64,000 nucleotides of DNA, taken from assembly GCA_949317995.1 (NCBI GenBank), contig OX439041.1, positions 2,854,501 to 2,918,500 of the forward strand, given 5' to 3'. Below, in pieces: positions 18,249 to 29,586 of this stretch (position 1 is its first letter; every line of letters begins with the position of its first letter). Below the pieces are notes generated by a model. That model saw nothing but the letters and a program-made list of their open reading frames with translations. It was not told the DNA's origin and searched no databases. This DNA is from Acholoe squamosa (lineage: Eukaryota > Annelida > Polychaeta > Phyllodocida > Polynoidae). The position numbers were made by a program, and so were the translations under genes.

Positions 18249-20289
18249 ACCCACTATACCACCAGGTCTCACACCTCAGTGCCTGGCTTGGCTTGGTTTG
18301 AATGCATCCAGCAGTTGTCTATAATTATAATGCTATTCTAACCTTACGCATGTGAGAGTTGTTGTGGGGGTCACAGCCATATCAATGACTTATACAGACC
18401 TGGTTCTAACCAAGCGTTTCTCGTCAGTCCCTGTGGCGTGATGCATAGGAAGTCGGATTTGGGATCAGGAGACTGCAGGTTTGACCCCTAACCTGGCAAT
18501 GAAAATTTCATTAGTTTTAACATGTAACATATGACATGTATGACATGTAAGGAGGCATGTTATCCATGGATAACATGCCTCCTTACATGGATAACATGCC
18601 TCCTTACATGGATAACATGCCTCCTTACATGGATAACATGCCTCCTTACAAAAGTCATGATGCAAGCATCATGGTGTGCAATATTGACAGGTATGTCCAT
18701 GTGAATATCCAGAAAAAGCACCCAAAATCACAGAAGTCGTGCAATAAGCATGTGTATACATGCATGGTCATTTAAGGCCCCCCCCCTGGGTTACTCACCC
18801 ACTAGTACACATACCTGCACACACGGGTGTGCTTCCCTCCACTCTTTCATGACCGCCATCCGGCAAGGTCGAAAATACTAGGTTCAATTAGTGTTGGATC
18901 CAGGATTTTGAAAAGGAGGGGGCGCCCCCCCCTTACTTAACCCCTGGATAAATTATGGGCTGAAAAATAGTAGGCTAACTACAAGGAAAAAGGAGGGGCC
19001 GTGCACCCCTGTGCCCCCCGTCTTATTCGCCACTGTCGATCCAATTTTATTTTTGGGCTGGTTAGGGTGTCATTTTTAACATGGAATCAGTGACGTTCTG
19101 GCTAACTCTATGCATACTTATGGATGTTCTTGAAATCCTCTATAGATCTACACACAGGAAAAGATCTACTACAAGGCAGCCTGCCAGTCTTAATGCTTTC
19201 TGGTTTATAAGAATATATAGCTGCTCTAGTTGGAGAAAAGAAATAAGTTTACTGTGGGTGTTTGGTCTACTGGGTGGGTGCGGGGGTGGGTCTGCTGATA
19301 TGTATCCTCTCAGTATTTGCAAACTGAAACTGAGATCACTCAATGATAAAAGATGGAGTAGATAAACTTATAGTAACTCAAAATATGCCTAATTAAGGAG
19401 CAGCGCTACATAATCACTTCAGACTTGTTAAGTTATTCACATGTTTCCCTCTCCGTGTACTGTCTCACTGTGAGTGAATACATAAGGTACAGTATAGAGA
19501 CGTGCTAGTCATGTGTTCATTTATCACAACACTATCTCTATAAGGTGCCTGGGGATGGATACAAAAGGTAGTCCTTTCAGTGAACGCCCACCTGTATACT
19601 AGGTGCACTCCATGTATAAATCATACCTTGAGTATAAGGTGCACCTGGTATGGTACTTGGGTAATCCTATAGTACTGCTATAAAGTGTGGAAACCACCCA
19701 TATAAGACACATCTAGACTTAGGAAACTCTTATAACCAGTCGATACCAAAATGTTTCCCCCTCGCAGGACCTGCAGATTTTATCATTCTGAAGGCTGGGA
19801 TTTTGATCTTGGCAGGACAAACCCATCAAGATCATTATTGTCAGAAAAGAAAACAAGAATCAACTTATTATTTCAATAATTCAACTCTTAGGATCTTAAC
19901 AAACAGAAATGACTTTTATTTTGGCTGTAAAAGTCCTTGATAATGGTCCAATCTTGATAATGGTCCAATTTGCAAGGTGTATAAACCAAAATGTAGCCCA
20001 AGAGTCCAACAGTACAGCATTGTGTCCTGATATCTGGCAATGCCCGTGGGTTGCCATCAAAGCTGGTGTCCAGCGAATGAAGTAATGACTCTCCAGCATT
20101 TTGTTGGTTCATCATGACGACCAATGGTCATGATGAACTAACCCTTAAAGGTGCAGAAGAGGTCTTAATAACTATAGGCAAAGATTGTACAGTATAGGAT
20201 AGGTCAGTCCATACAGTCCTAGAGTGAAGGCCAACCCCCCTCTACCCCCCCCCCATGAAACTAGGTGACATTGTGTGTTCAGTATTGGG
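18247..20289. repeat. Segmental duplication, copy A2
   Basis: Second copy of 15969-18034, differing by one fewer 21-bp unit, a shorter C-run and scattered substitutions. In A2 the sequence runs on into the foldback interior (20290-20782), which copy A1 lacks. Confidence 0.97.
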
Positions 20290-22400
20290 CCCTATATAGG
20301 ATAAGGGGGTTTATGGAGCTATCATGTATCTTCATGAAAGGGATACCAAATCAAATGAAGAGACCATCTAAGACAAAAAATCCTGCTGAATCCAAAAAGT
20401 GTTGGTCTTTTTTATCAGAATTTGACCAAAAGTACCCGAAAATGATGTTTGATGAGGGAAATATTTTGAAAATGTACAAAAATGATATTGAAAATTATTG
20501 CAGATCTTTAAATATAGAACACATAAATCAGAGTTAATACCTCAATCCACACACCCAAATGTCTGCCTATCTCTCAGTCAGGCAAGTTCTGGGCCTGTGC
20601 ATTATTCTGCCTATCCCACATACAGCATGTCAATTGTGTACCTATCACTCATCCTGCCTATCTCTTCAATCTGAAACATCTACAGTTCAATCTGGATATC
20701 TCTTAAAAGGCCTAACTTACAATGCTTACCCCTCACCTTACCTTATCTCATTTGTTCCTTATTTCCTTTAGTCTACCTATCCTCAATCTGCCTATCATTC
20801 ATTTTACCTATCTCTCAGACCATCATGTTTAATCTACGCTGTTTGTCTGCTATATAAGCCTTTATTGTTTAACGGTACATTCCTTACCATGTCTACTATT
20901 TCAATTTTACCTATCCCTGATAATGCCTATCATGTACCCTACCTTTCCCTCATTGTGCCTATCCCCCAACTCTGCACATCCCTCATATTTGACTTGCATA
21001 TCTGTCCCTAGGATGCACTGCTTCGTTTCTTTTTTACATTTGCTCATCTTACGAGGTACTCTGTGCCTATTCCTTAAATTTCTAATTGCTCATACTGCCT
21101 ATCCCTCTTGCTAGCCATCCTAACCTATCCCCCATGCACTCTATACAGCTCTCTTACCCATCTCACCTCTTTTTACCTACCTATGTCACAACCAACCTTT
21201 ATTATGATGACCATTTCTTAGTCACCCTATCACCTAACATACTGGTTACAGTGCACCTTATTCATACATCTTACTATCATTCATGCTGCATATCTTTTAG
21301 TTTACCTATATAATGATATGAATGGAGGATAGGCATAATGGGGGATAGGTATATTTCACAAGGCATAGACCTGGAGACAGGTGGAAGAAATTGAACACAA
21401 GCTGAGATATGTATAGAGAGAGCGGGTTAGACTGACTGAGCTGAGATGGTAAGAAAGCAATATGGAGAGCATGAGGGATAGGCATTCATTAGGAGTGGTA
21501 GCAAGGGGGATAGGTAGCATGAGCAATATCCAGTTTGAGTGATAGGCACAGAGAGTACCTTGTAAGATGAGCAAATGTAAAACAAGAAAACATGGGTGCT
21601 AGTGACAGATATGCAAGTCAAATATGAGGGATATGCAGAGTTGGGGGATACATATAATGAAGGATAGGTAGGCTTTATGATAGGCATCGCTAAGGATAGG
21701 TAGGATCAAAATGGCAGACATTATAAGCAATGTACTTTTAACAATTAGGACCTAAATAAACAGATGAACAATAGTTTAAACATGGTGGTCTGAGGGATAG
21801 TCACCATGAGGGATAGGTAAAATGAATGATAGGAAGACTGAGGATAGGTATACTATGGGAAACGAGGACCAGAGAAGATTAGCTAAAGTAAGGAGTAAGC
21901 TTTAGTATCTAGGTCTTTTGGGAGATAGCCTTACTTCAAGATGCTTTGGATTTAAGAGATAGGCAGTATGAGTGATAGGTAGACTAAGGGATAGGCAGTA
22001 TGTGAGATAGGCAGAGTAATGCACAGTTAGAATACTTGTCAATTATTGGGAGATAGGCAGACATTTGGAAATGTGCATTGATGTACTAACTCTGGTTTAA
22101 ATGTTGTGTCTATAAAGACTTCTCATCATTTTGAATATTTTTGTACATCTTTAAAATATTTTCTTTATCAAAGCTCATTTTTGGGTACTTTTAGTCAATT
22201 TCTGTGAATCATGATCACAAAATTTGAATTTGGCAGGATTTTCTGGTCTAGGTGGTTCCCTCTTCTTCTTTAGTATCACCCTGATAAAGGAATACTATAG
22301 CTCCATAAACCACCTAATCCTCTAGATAAATCAACAATGAAGACACAGGGGCACCTAGTTTGATGGGGGGGGGGGTAGAGGGGGGTGGCCTGTCACACTC
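20230..22400. mobile_element. About 2.2 kb foldback: long inverted repeat built from CTGCCTATC-type units
   Basis: The left arm (about 20230-21310) and right arm (about 21335-22400) are diverged reverse complements. Matching outer ends are CCCCTCTACCCCCCCCC...AAACTAGGTG on the left and its complement on the right. Shared inner landmarks include GTTTATGGAGCTAT, AAAATCCTGC, CAGAGTTA, CTCATATTTGACTTGCATAT and TTTACATTTGCTCATCTTAC. Many arm segments are loose repeats of CTGCCTATCCCTCAT. No transposase frame is seen, so it would be non-autonomous. Confidence 0.8.
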
Positions 22401-22439
22401 TACCCATAGACAATGCTCTCAGTGACCTCTCCTATAGTA

Positions 22440-23215
22440 TCTAACCTTCTTGAGTCTACTCACTAGTAGCTGCCGTCACACTGTGTTAAAGGTATATTCC
22501 ACCATCTATGTTATAGCCACCTGGTGGCCAAAATTTGAAACTGCCTAAACTTATGAATAATGCTCATTTCCCTTTAGTATATACCCTAACTCATCACTAT
22601 AAACCTGTTGAACAATAGATTTTTTTCATTCTTCCTCCCACAGCACTAATATTCACTACTGGTCAACAGATTTCAGTCCTTGAGTAAAAAGAAAATATTT
22701 TCATAAATCTGTTGCTTCTAGATTCTGCCAGTAACCTTCAATTCTTTGCTCATAAAATGTTCATGATGATTGGATCTCAATCCCTGCAAAGTCTGGTGAA
22801 CAAAGTCCATGCAGTTTCTTTCCTGTCGTGTGAAATGTAAGAAATTTAGATACTTTTTATTTGCACTTTTTTCGTTAAATTATTCATGGCTCTTTTCTTT
22901 GTCCAATGACTGCCTGTTTTTATCACTTGATCATGGTACAAATAATGTAAACTAGACATATGAGAAGTTTGGTTAAGATAGCCATGGTCAATTTTTCAAA
23001 ATTAGAGAAAATGTTGAAAAATGGGGTTTTCTCCCCTAAGCGGCTATAGTTAAGGAACCCCCATCTTCAGATGTCAATGGATCTGAAACTAGTACAATGA
23101 ACCATGGTTTCTATTGCTTTGGCTATCTCATAATATATAAAACTTATATAATTCCAAGTCATTTCGCGAAACTGATGGTAGTTTTTGATTTATCGAATAG
23201 TGGAATATACCTTTA
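22440..23215. other. AT-rich DNA without recognised features
   Basis: Single-copy-looking sequence; no gene, RNA or repeat recognised. Confidence 0.5.
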
Positions 23216-23216
23216 A

Positions 23217-23605
23217 ACCTTTATGAGGGCTGCTGATGCAGGAGTGCATCATGCCCATTGGTCGTCATGATGCAGTCTGATGCAGGAGTGCATCATGCCC
23301 ATTGGGCGTCATGATGCAGGCTGATGCAGGAGTGCATCATGCCCATTGGGCGTCATGATGCAGTCTGATGCAGGAGTGCATCATGCCCATTGGTCGTCAT
23401 GATGCAGTCTGATGCAGGAGTGCATCATGCCCATTGGTCGTCATGATGCAGGCTGATGCAGGAGTGCATCATGCCCATTGGTCGTCATGATGCAGGCTGA
23501 TGCAGGAGTGCATCATGCCCATTGGTCGTCATGATGCAGGCTGATCATGATGCAGGCTGATGAAGGAGTGCATCATGCCCATTGGTCAACATGATGCAGT
23601 CTGCT
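23217..23605. repeat. GATGCA-type element expanded into a 44-bp minisatellite
   Basis: Starts TATGAGGGCTGCTGATGCAG like other dispersed copies, then repeats a 44-bp unit, CTGATGCAGGAGTGCATCAT + GCCCATTGGTCGTCATGATG + CAGT, about eight times. Each unit is an imperfect palindrome. Confidence 0.93.
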
Positions 23606-23929
23606 CAATGTCTGCTCGCCAGGCGAAAACAAAAAAGCTTTGTTTCTATTTACCGACTGAATCTAGCAAAACAGGGCCAACCGTAGATTATTTTTTTTTT
23701 TAGAATTTTTGGAGATTTTTCCTATTTTTTTGTATGATTTTGCATACATGTTTAAACTTTTTCTCATGACGATCAATTATAGGTATTCAGTTAAAGCGCA
23801 AATAAGAATATATCCTTACATGTTTTTCACACTTTTCATGTTTTTGATATTTTTACACTAAAACAAAAGAATCTGACATATAAGTTAACTAGGGGCGACT
23901 ACATATACCGGTTAACCACTACCGGTAGA

Positions 23930-24175
23930 TTATTATATTAGGGTAGTAACCGGTATATTGAATAATAAAGAGATGAAGTTTGTTACCATGGAAACCACAT
24001 ATTATATATTATCATTATAATAAATACTAGGATGACTTAAGGGTATTTACCGGTATATTAACATTATAATAAATATCAAGATGACCCACTAGGAAGCTAC
24101 CGGTATATTAACATTATAATAAATACTAGGATGACTTTAAGGTATTTACCGGTATATTAACATTATGATAAGTGA
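23930..24175. repeat. About 50-bp tandem repeat next to the DIRS-like 3' end
   Basis: Three to four units containing TACCGGTATATTAACATTAT, AATAAATACTAGGATGAC and TTAAGGTATT. It could be part of the terminal repeats of the DIRS-like element, but no matching copy was found at its other end. Confidence 0.75.
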
Positions 24176-24313
24176 TGACGGTATTGAATGGATTACTGGA
24201 TATGATAATAATAATAATAATTGAACAGAGACATGTGTTTGGTGGAATTGATCTGAATATACAAAATGGCCAACCACCCGGCAAACACATGGAACATCAT
24301 GGAGTAACAATTA

Positions 24314-25279
24314 TTACACATTAATAGATGGTAATACATCAAGTTTCAACAAATCACATCTTGAATCATACAAGTACTTATACACACATCTGGATTTCCA
24401 GTTGGAGCGTTTCATTATGTCGTCTACTGAAAGGCCAATTGACTTTAGGAAGGTAGCCCCACCATGGCGTAGTGAGTGGGTACTAACATTCTCATCTACT
24501 AAGCCAATTTTGACAGACAAAAATTTTAAACGCGTATTTACATACGAATATGTCAAGCATTTGCTCCTGCCACCTGATGGAAAACTGAATAGTTTCCGAT
24601 TAACATTGCCATTAGCAGTCTGTATCAACTCTGTCAAAATTTTTGATGGACAAAATGGAGAAGATTCATCAAGTACTAGGTAAATATCGTAAGGGTCGTG
24701 GCCAAATTGGTCTGTCTTAGATGTCCTAATGTGAAGTTTTACATAATCATTAGTTAATACAACATCCCTCACCCTTAGTGAATGTATAGAGTCCACCACA
24801 TGGCAACACCTCAAAACTCCCCTGAACAGTACCAGAATGGCGCACCAGAAAACCCTATCCAATATCAGTGTCATATTCAGGGTTGACAAAATTTTAAACA
24901 TGTCAACAGTGGTAAGTGGGTATTTAACAACTCTGGTTAAACTTTGACACCGCTCAATACCATCTAGAGTCTTTTTCAGGATAAAACTACTACTGTAGTC
25001 AGGGTGACCATGCAACTTTTGAAAAAACCATACAGCCGAAATATAATTTCTGATGGAGACTGGTTTCATCTTATCAGCCAGATAAGTGGCGTACAAAGAG
25101 GCCTGAGATGGCAAACAAGGATAAGTTTTTAGGGAAAATTTCCTACAAAATTTGCTGTACCTCTTAAATAGTTGCTTTCTGGTTTTCATGGTTGTCATGG
25201 CAACACCCGAATTCACAAAATCCTCCTGCTTTCTCAACAGGGACATCAACCTGGGATCTGAAAATTTTTTTAGATACAC
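24314..25279 (-). CDS. Tyrosine recombinase of the DIRS-like element
   Basis: It would insert the circular cDNA by site-specific recombination, using a tyrosine nucleophile instead of an integrase. About 320 residues are visible. The N-terminal part (ARM-binding-like helices, residues 1-110) is followed by the catalytic domain with Arg in GVLRCCHVV, Lys in RTSKTDQFGH, the HSLRHGGAT box (H-x-x-R) and Tyr in CVYKYLYDS. All members of the catalytic set are present. The frame opens at a GTG codon just after a TAA. The first ATG is at residue 12 (MSLLRKQ), or expression depends on frameshifting from the overlapping RNase H frame. Confidence 0.9.
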   Translation of the reverse strand: MYLKKFSDPRLMSLLRKQEDFVNSGVAMTTMKTRKQLFKRYSKFCRKFSLKTYPCLPSQASLYATYLADKMKPVSIRNYISAVWFFQKLHGHPDYSSSFILKKTLDGIERCQSLTRVVKYPLTTVDMFKILSTLNMTLILDRVFWCAILVLFRGVLRCCHVVDSIHSLRVRDVVLTNDYVKLHIRTSKTDQFGHDPYDIYLVLDESSPFCPSKILTELIQTANGNVNRKLFSFPSGGRSKCLTYSYVNTRLKFLSVKIGLVDENVSTHSLRHGGATFLKSIGLSVDDIMKRSNWKSRCVYKYLYDSRCDLLKLDVLPSINV

Positions 25280-26875
25280 ATATTATTTTCAGACAAAGTT
25301 TTTTCACACTTGGCAAGAACATTTTTGTAGTCTAATCTTGATAATTGGTCCGCCAGAATATTATCAGCGGACTTTATATAGGTTGAGTAGATATCAATGT
25401 TATATACAAAACATTGCCAATAGATTTCACGCAGCCACTCCATACAAAGTGGGTTTTTACTTCTGCCTGTGTTCAACATTGCCAACACCTGCATGTTATC
25501 CGTTCAGACGGCAGTTCTTGAATAAATGACCCCAGCTCTTCAAACCAGCTAGAACGGGCCATAGTTCATACACATTAATATTACGTTCATGAACATCAAT
25601 ATTGTCATACTTTGGAGGGGCAACCCAGTGATCTATCCCCAATTTAGAGTTGTCAACGTTATTCCAAGATCCATAAAAGAAATCTGTACCACACCATGCT
25701 CCATAACCAAGAATGGACGCATCAGACACCATGGGTTTATTATAAACATCATTCAAGATTAAATTTTTGCAATTAAAAATTTTACAAAAGTCCTTCCACC
25801 ACAAAAAATCTTTTATGATACCTGGATTTAATTTAATGACACCTCTTTCCTTAGCCTTTGCCATCAAGTCAAAAACCCTTCTACTGAAAGTACGGCCCCC
25901 CCTCACCACCTGGGAACAAAATGACATTAAGCCACCAATACTCTGTAAGGTTTTTTTACTGGCAAATTTCTTATAAATGCAACTGTCTATAGCATGGGCC
26001 AACTTGTCAACTTTCTCTTTAGGCAATGTTAATTCCATTTTATGGGAGTCAATGGTGATACCTAAAAAAGTACAAATTCTGTTCGGGTCAGTAACTTTAT
26101 CTCTGGAAATCTTAAAACCAAAATATTCCATAATTTCGATTAAAAGGTCCCTCTGACGGCGACACTCACTTTCAGAGTTGGCAATAATGATGAAGTCATC
26201 CAGGTAATTGACTAATCTATCAATACCATAAAAATTTGCCACCTTAGCCAGAAAATCAGAAATCTGGTTAAAAATGTAGGGGGCGCATCTGAGTCCAAAG
26301 GTAAGACGATTACTCTGGTAAAATTTCTTACCCTCCCCCATATCCCAGGAAAAACCCTGGAATTTCTGGTGTTCCCCATAGACACTAATAGACCTATAGG
26401 CGGACTTTAAGTCAACAACACTCATAAAATCATTTTTGTTCAACATTGCCGTGACCGAATTTATGGATTTATATGAAAAAGGTTTAAAAGTTGAATCCAT
26501 AAAATTATTAATACTCTTTTTTCTGGGCATACTACAATCAGTAATGGGTCTTAATTTACCGTTACTTTTGGGGACACCGCCAAGGGCATGTATGCATCTA
26601 GGTTTGGAGGTTACTTCAAAAATGGAACCATCGTGGAGTTCCTCTCTGACAATTTCACACATTTCATTGTAAAAATTACCCTGAAAAATTGACTTGTAAT
26701 TTCCACATTCATACTCTGTTTCGCACCCAGGATCAACAATTTTGAAACCTTCTACAAAACCCGACCACAAATAATCTAAGTCACGTTTGGGTAAATTTAT
26801 AACACCTTCCTGTCTTAGGAAACATGCCAACCTACATGGCAAAATTTGGGCCTTGTGGCCACCAATAAAATGTTA
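25270..26875 (-). CDS. Reverse transcriptase / RNase H of the DIRS-like element (frameshifted)
   Basis: It would copy the element RNA into cDNA. From 26872 the frame reads HFIGGHKAQILPCRL and then the RT palm: SVVDLKSAYRSI, LTFGLRCAPYIF and the catalytic YLDDF at about 26195-26205, then the thumb and an RNase H domain beginning near VSDASILGYGAW. The frame is lost close to 25501. The RNase H catalytic TDN and the rest (LNTGRSKNP, ADQLSRL) continue in another frame down to 25270. The frame upstream of 26873 is closed by TAA. The start at TTG 26842 is only the first alternative codon and is not a real start. Confidence 0.88.
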
Positions 26876-27205
26876 ACAAGAACAAGTACCGTCAACACAA
26901 CTTTGGTAAATGTTTATACTAACATTACCTGAGCAAGTTACATCAAAAATGGGATAAAAATCCCCAACATTTGGACTACTCCTTGAGGAAAAACCGGTAA
27001 TACTAAGGTTTTCCACAAAATTATTTTCAGAGCTGGCAAAATTCAACAAGTCCACCTCTACTGGTGGCTTTTGACAACATTCATCAATAACTGGAATATC
27101 TGGCATAACATTGCCAAGAACATAATCCTCAACAGGGGGGTCAACCAACAGTGCCTCTCTATGGCCAGCTAATCTGGAGGCACGACCCTCCCCCGAGGCA
27201 ACATC
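26873..27205 (-). CDS. Gag-pol linker frame of the DIRS-like element
   Basis: About 110 codons lie between the gag TAG (27206-27208) and a TAA (26873-26875), in the same frame as both gag and RT. The product is acidic and rich in Val, Pro and Ser, with no recognised domain and no ATG near its start. It is probably the N-terminal part of pol. A start may lie at a non-AUG codon, or it may be reached by stop-codon readthrough; otherwise this copy is dead. Confidence 0.5.
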   Translation of the reverse strand, partial: DVASGEGRASRLAGHREALLVDPPVEDYVLGNVMPDIPVIDECCQKPPVEVDLLNFASSENNFVENLSITGFSSRSSPNVGDFYPIFDVTCSGNVSINIYQSCVDGTCSC

Positions 27206-28096
27206 CTACTTCTCCGAACCATTCTTCTGACACTTGTCAGCAGAGTGGTTTCCAGAGTCACATGAGCTACAAACGTGCCTGTAACGGCAGGGGTTTAACT
27301 TGCAGCCCTCGGGCCTATTGTAAGCGTAACAGTGATTTTTTGAGTTAGCAGATTTTTTGACAACAGGTTTGGATGATTTAGCCAACTTTTGGGCTGTGTA
27401 TGTGCCATCGTAGCTCAAGTGCCGTAGGATGTCACAATTCTCCACAGTCTCAAACGCTCTTATACCCTTCTTGTCAGCTCGCTCTTTGACACTCTTGTCA
27501 TAATTTACAAGTGAGCTGAGAGTAAATATTCTGGTGGCAGATTTCTCCAGCAGCATTTCTATGTGGTCAAGAATATATTTTACTTCCTCACCTTGTTCAA
27601 GTTTGGCACTGACTAAACGAACATTGACCATTAGTAATTTTTCTAGGCTGTCAACATTTTTTTTGTGACCTAAAAAATTTCGCTGGTCGAACTCACCCCT
27701 TGGTTTCCTTGATCTATGCTTGGACCTCGACCTGGAGCGAGAGCTATCACTGCCGGAGCTTGAACTTGATCTAGATCCACCTCTCGATCTGTTGTACAGC
27801 CGTCGTGGCCTGGAAGTCGTGTCTCGATCGCTGCCCCCGCCGGCGCCCTCTGGAGTCAAAACATCCAACTTATCCAGGATTTTCGCCAGATTCTCCTCCA
27901 CAGCCTCCGTCCGGATCTTTATATCCGTCAGCTCGTCTGACATAGCGTCTGTCATCCCATCAGCGGGTAGAGGATCTGTGGGCTGGTCTGTAACGGACGA
28001 CCCAGGAGGCCCTTGCCTTCTGACAGATCTCCTAACACCGCTCGGCGGTCCTGAGTCAGGCTCAAATGTCTTCGTATTTGGTTTTCTGCGGCCCAT
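27206..28096 (-). CDS. Gag-like protein of the DIRS-like element
   Basis: 296 residues from a genuine ATG. Residues about 105-145 are a Ser/Arg-rich stretch. The C-terminal 45 residues carry a cysteine-rich array typical of DIRS gag: C-Y-A-Y-N-R-P-E-G-C, NPCRYRHVC, and the zinc knuckle CSSCDSGNHSADKC (C-x2-C-x4-H-x4-C). It should bind and package the element RNA. It ends with TAG, after which the same frame is open again. Confidence 0.88.
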   Translation of the reverse strand: MGRRKPNTKTFEPDSGPPSGVRRSVRRQGPPGSSVTDQPTDPLPADGMTDAMSDELTDIKIRTEAVEENLAKILDKLDVLTPEGAGGGSDRDTTSRPRRLYNRSRGGSRSSSSSGSDSSRSRSRSKHRSRKPRGEFDQRNFLGHKKNVDSLEKLLMVNVRLVSAKLEQGEEVKYILDHIEMLLEKSATRIFTLSSLVNYDKSVKERADKKGIRAFETVENCDILRHLSYDGTYTAQKLAKSSKPVVKKSANSKNHCYAYNRPEGCKLNPCRYRHVCSSCDSGNHSADKCQKNGSEK

Positions 28097-28278
28097 CCTG
28101 GCCAGAATTTAGGTAGAAACCAACTTTGCCAGGTTAAAAGACGAATGGTAGTGTTGATGAAGCCCAATCAACTTTGGCAACCGGTAAAAAATTAAAATTT
28201 GTGCCAACCCCCAGCACAGGGGTGTTGTGCACCGTATGAATAGTAGAGCCCGACTGCCGATAGAATGGCAGCGCCGCT

Positions 28279-28287
28279 CTTATATAG
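28279..28287 (-). promoter_or_regulatory. Possible TATA box of the DIRS-like element
   Basis: The minus strand reads CTATATAAGAGC about 185 bp upstream of the gag ATG. Placement fits an element promoter; not tested against the terminal repeats. Confidence 0.4.
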
Positions 28288-28440
28288 CAGGGGTTAGCTT
28301 TGCCATAGTTACCAAATGGAGCGCTGTATTGCTGCGCGCAACAAGTAGTACCGGGAGGGCGGATCACTCGCCGCTGTTAATTATATGCATATACACGAGT
28401 GTATATAGTCCCATCTGTCCATGTTTCCAGTGATTATTTT

Positions 28441-28810
28441 CTGTGATGTCATACAGTGCAGCAGAATGACCTGATGCTCTCCCTTATAGTAATGCATATA
28501 TTTGACTAAGTATGCCAAAATCTTATTTATTACCACAAAGACTATCAAAATAAATCAACATGAAAAAAGGGTGGTCTTTTCTTTTAATGAAATAAAAACG
28601 TATTCAAAGCCTTGCTTTGATCCATTCTTAGTTTTGTGAGAAAGCATAAAATCGAAAAAGGCCTTTATAGTCTTCTTTTTTGCTGAGACCTCCTTGTCTC
28701 TACTGTTTTCTTTTTCTATCACTTGTCTCTATTGCTTCTTTTCCTTCTGAAAAGATTTTATCTATATTCATTGGTACAAAAAATCAGGATTTAGTAAAAC
28801 CAATTTGACG
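28441..28810. other. Intergenic DNA without recognised features
   Basis: AT-rich; no gene or repeat recognised. Confidence 0.5.
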
Positions 28811-28811
28811 A

Positions 28812-28930
28812 ACCCTTTCAGGGCTGCTAATGCAGGAGTGCATTATGCCGATAGATGTAATTATGATGCATCAAGTAAGTACAAGTCTGTCGGCTACCCT
28901 GCACTTCATCGGTGCACCATACCAGGAGGG
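28812..28930. repeat. Partial GATGCA-type element
   Basis: CCCTTTCAGGGCTGCTAATG begins the copy, followed by AGGAGTGCATTATGCC and CTGCACTTCATCGGTGCACC. Confidence 0.75.
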
Positions 28931-29189
28931 AAGAGCTGGCTAAAAATGCCCTCGTTTTCAGTCCTTTCTTTTCATGTAGCTATGACTTGTCCCTTTTGTT
29001 GCTCACAAGCGGTCATTCAAGTACGGTGCTTAAAAAGGGGGATTTGAGTAGGTACCTAGTTGGTCAGTCAGTATAATATACTATATATAGTATATTATGT
29101 CACTACTCATGTCACTAGCTCTATAGAGCGTGTGACATGAGTAGTGCAAGCAGCCTCCTTTATGTCCGACCGTGACTGTACGGACGTGC

Positions 29190-29575
29190 TGGTGATGTGT
29201 TCATATATCACAATAGTTTCTCAATAAGGTGTCTGGGTACTGATACAATAGGTAGTCCTTAGGTACTTTTAGTGAACGCCCACCTGTATACTAGGTGCAC
29301 TCCATGTATAAATCATACCTTGAGTATAAGGTGCACCTGGTATGGTGTATGGATAAATCTAATACTGCTATAAAGTTTGAAGACCACCCAAATAAGACAC
29401 ATCTAGGCTTAGAAAGATCTTATAACCAGTCTATATGAAAACATTTCCCCCTCGCAGGCAATAAGGTCCTGCAGATATTATTATTTATAAGGCTTGGACT
29501 GATCTTGGCAGGACTGAAAACCTCAAGATGATTATTGTCAAGAAACAAAATAAGAATTAACTTATTATTTTTGGA
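29190..29575. repeat. Copy of dispersed family B
   Basis: Collinear with 17240-17640 and 19495-19895: TGATGTGTTCATATATCACA, AGTGAACGCCCACCTGTATA, CTAGGTGCACTCCATGTATA, AAGACACATCTAGGCTTAG, CCCCCTCGCAGG. Diverged by about one base in ten. No coding frame. Confidence 0.85.
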
Positions 29576-29586
29576 TGTTCTGGTGG

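Larger units (their letters stand above)
24300..28290 (-). mobile_element. DIRS-like (tyrosine-recombinase) retrotransposon
   Basis: Gene order on the minus strand is gag, linker, reverse transcriptase/RNase H, tyrosine recombinase, without integrase or LTRs, which is diagnostic of the DIRS order. No methyltransferase or SGNH hydrolase domain is seen, so a Pat- or Ngaro-like subgroup is possible. Split direct or inverted terminal repeats could not be identified, so the limits are approximate. Two stop codons between gag and RT, and a frameshift in RNase H, suggest a decayed copy unless recoding is used. Confidence 0.85.

Noticed and set aside
27720..28112. 130-codon plus-strand frame opposite DIRS gag
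   Set aside because: It mirrors the Ser/Arg-rich codons of gag on the other strand.
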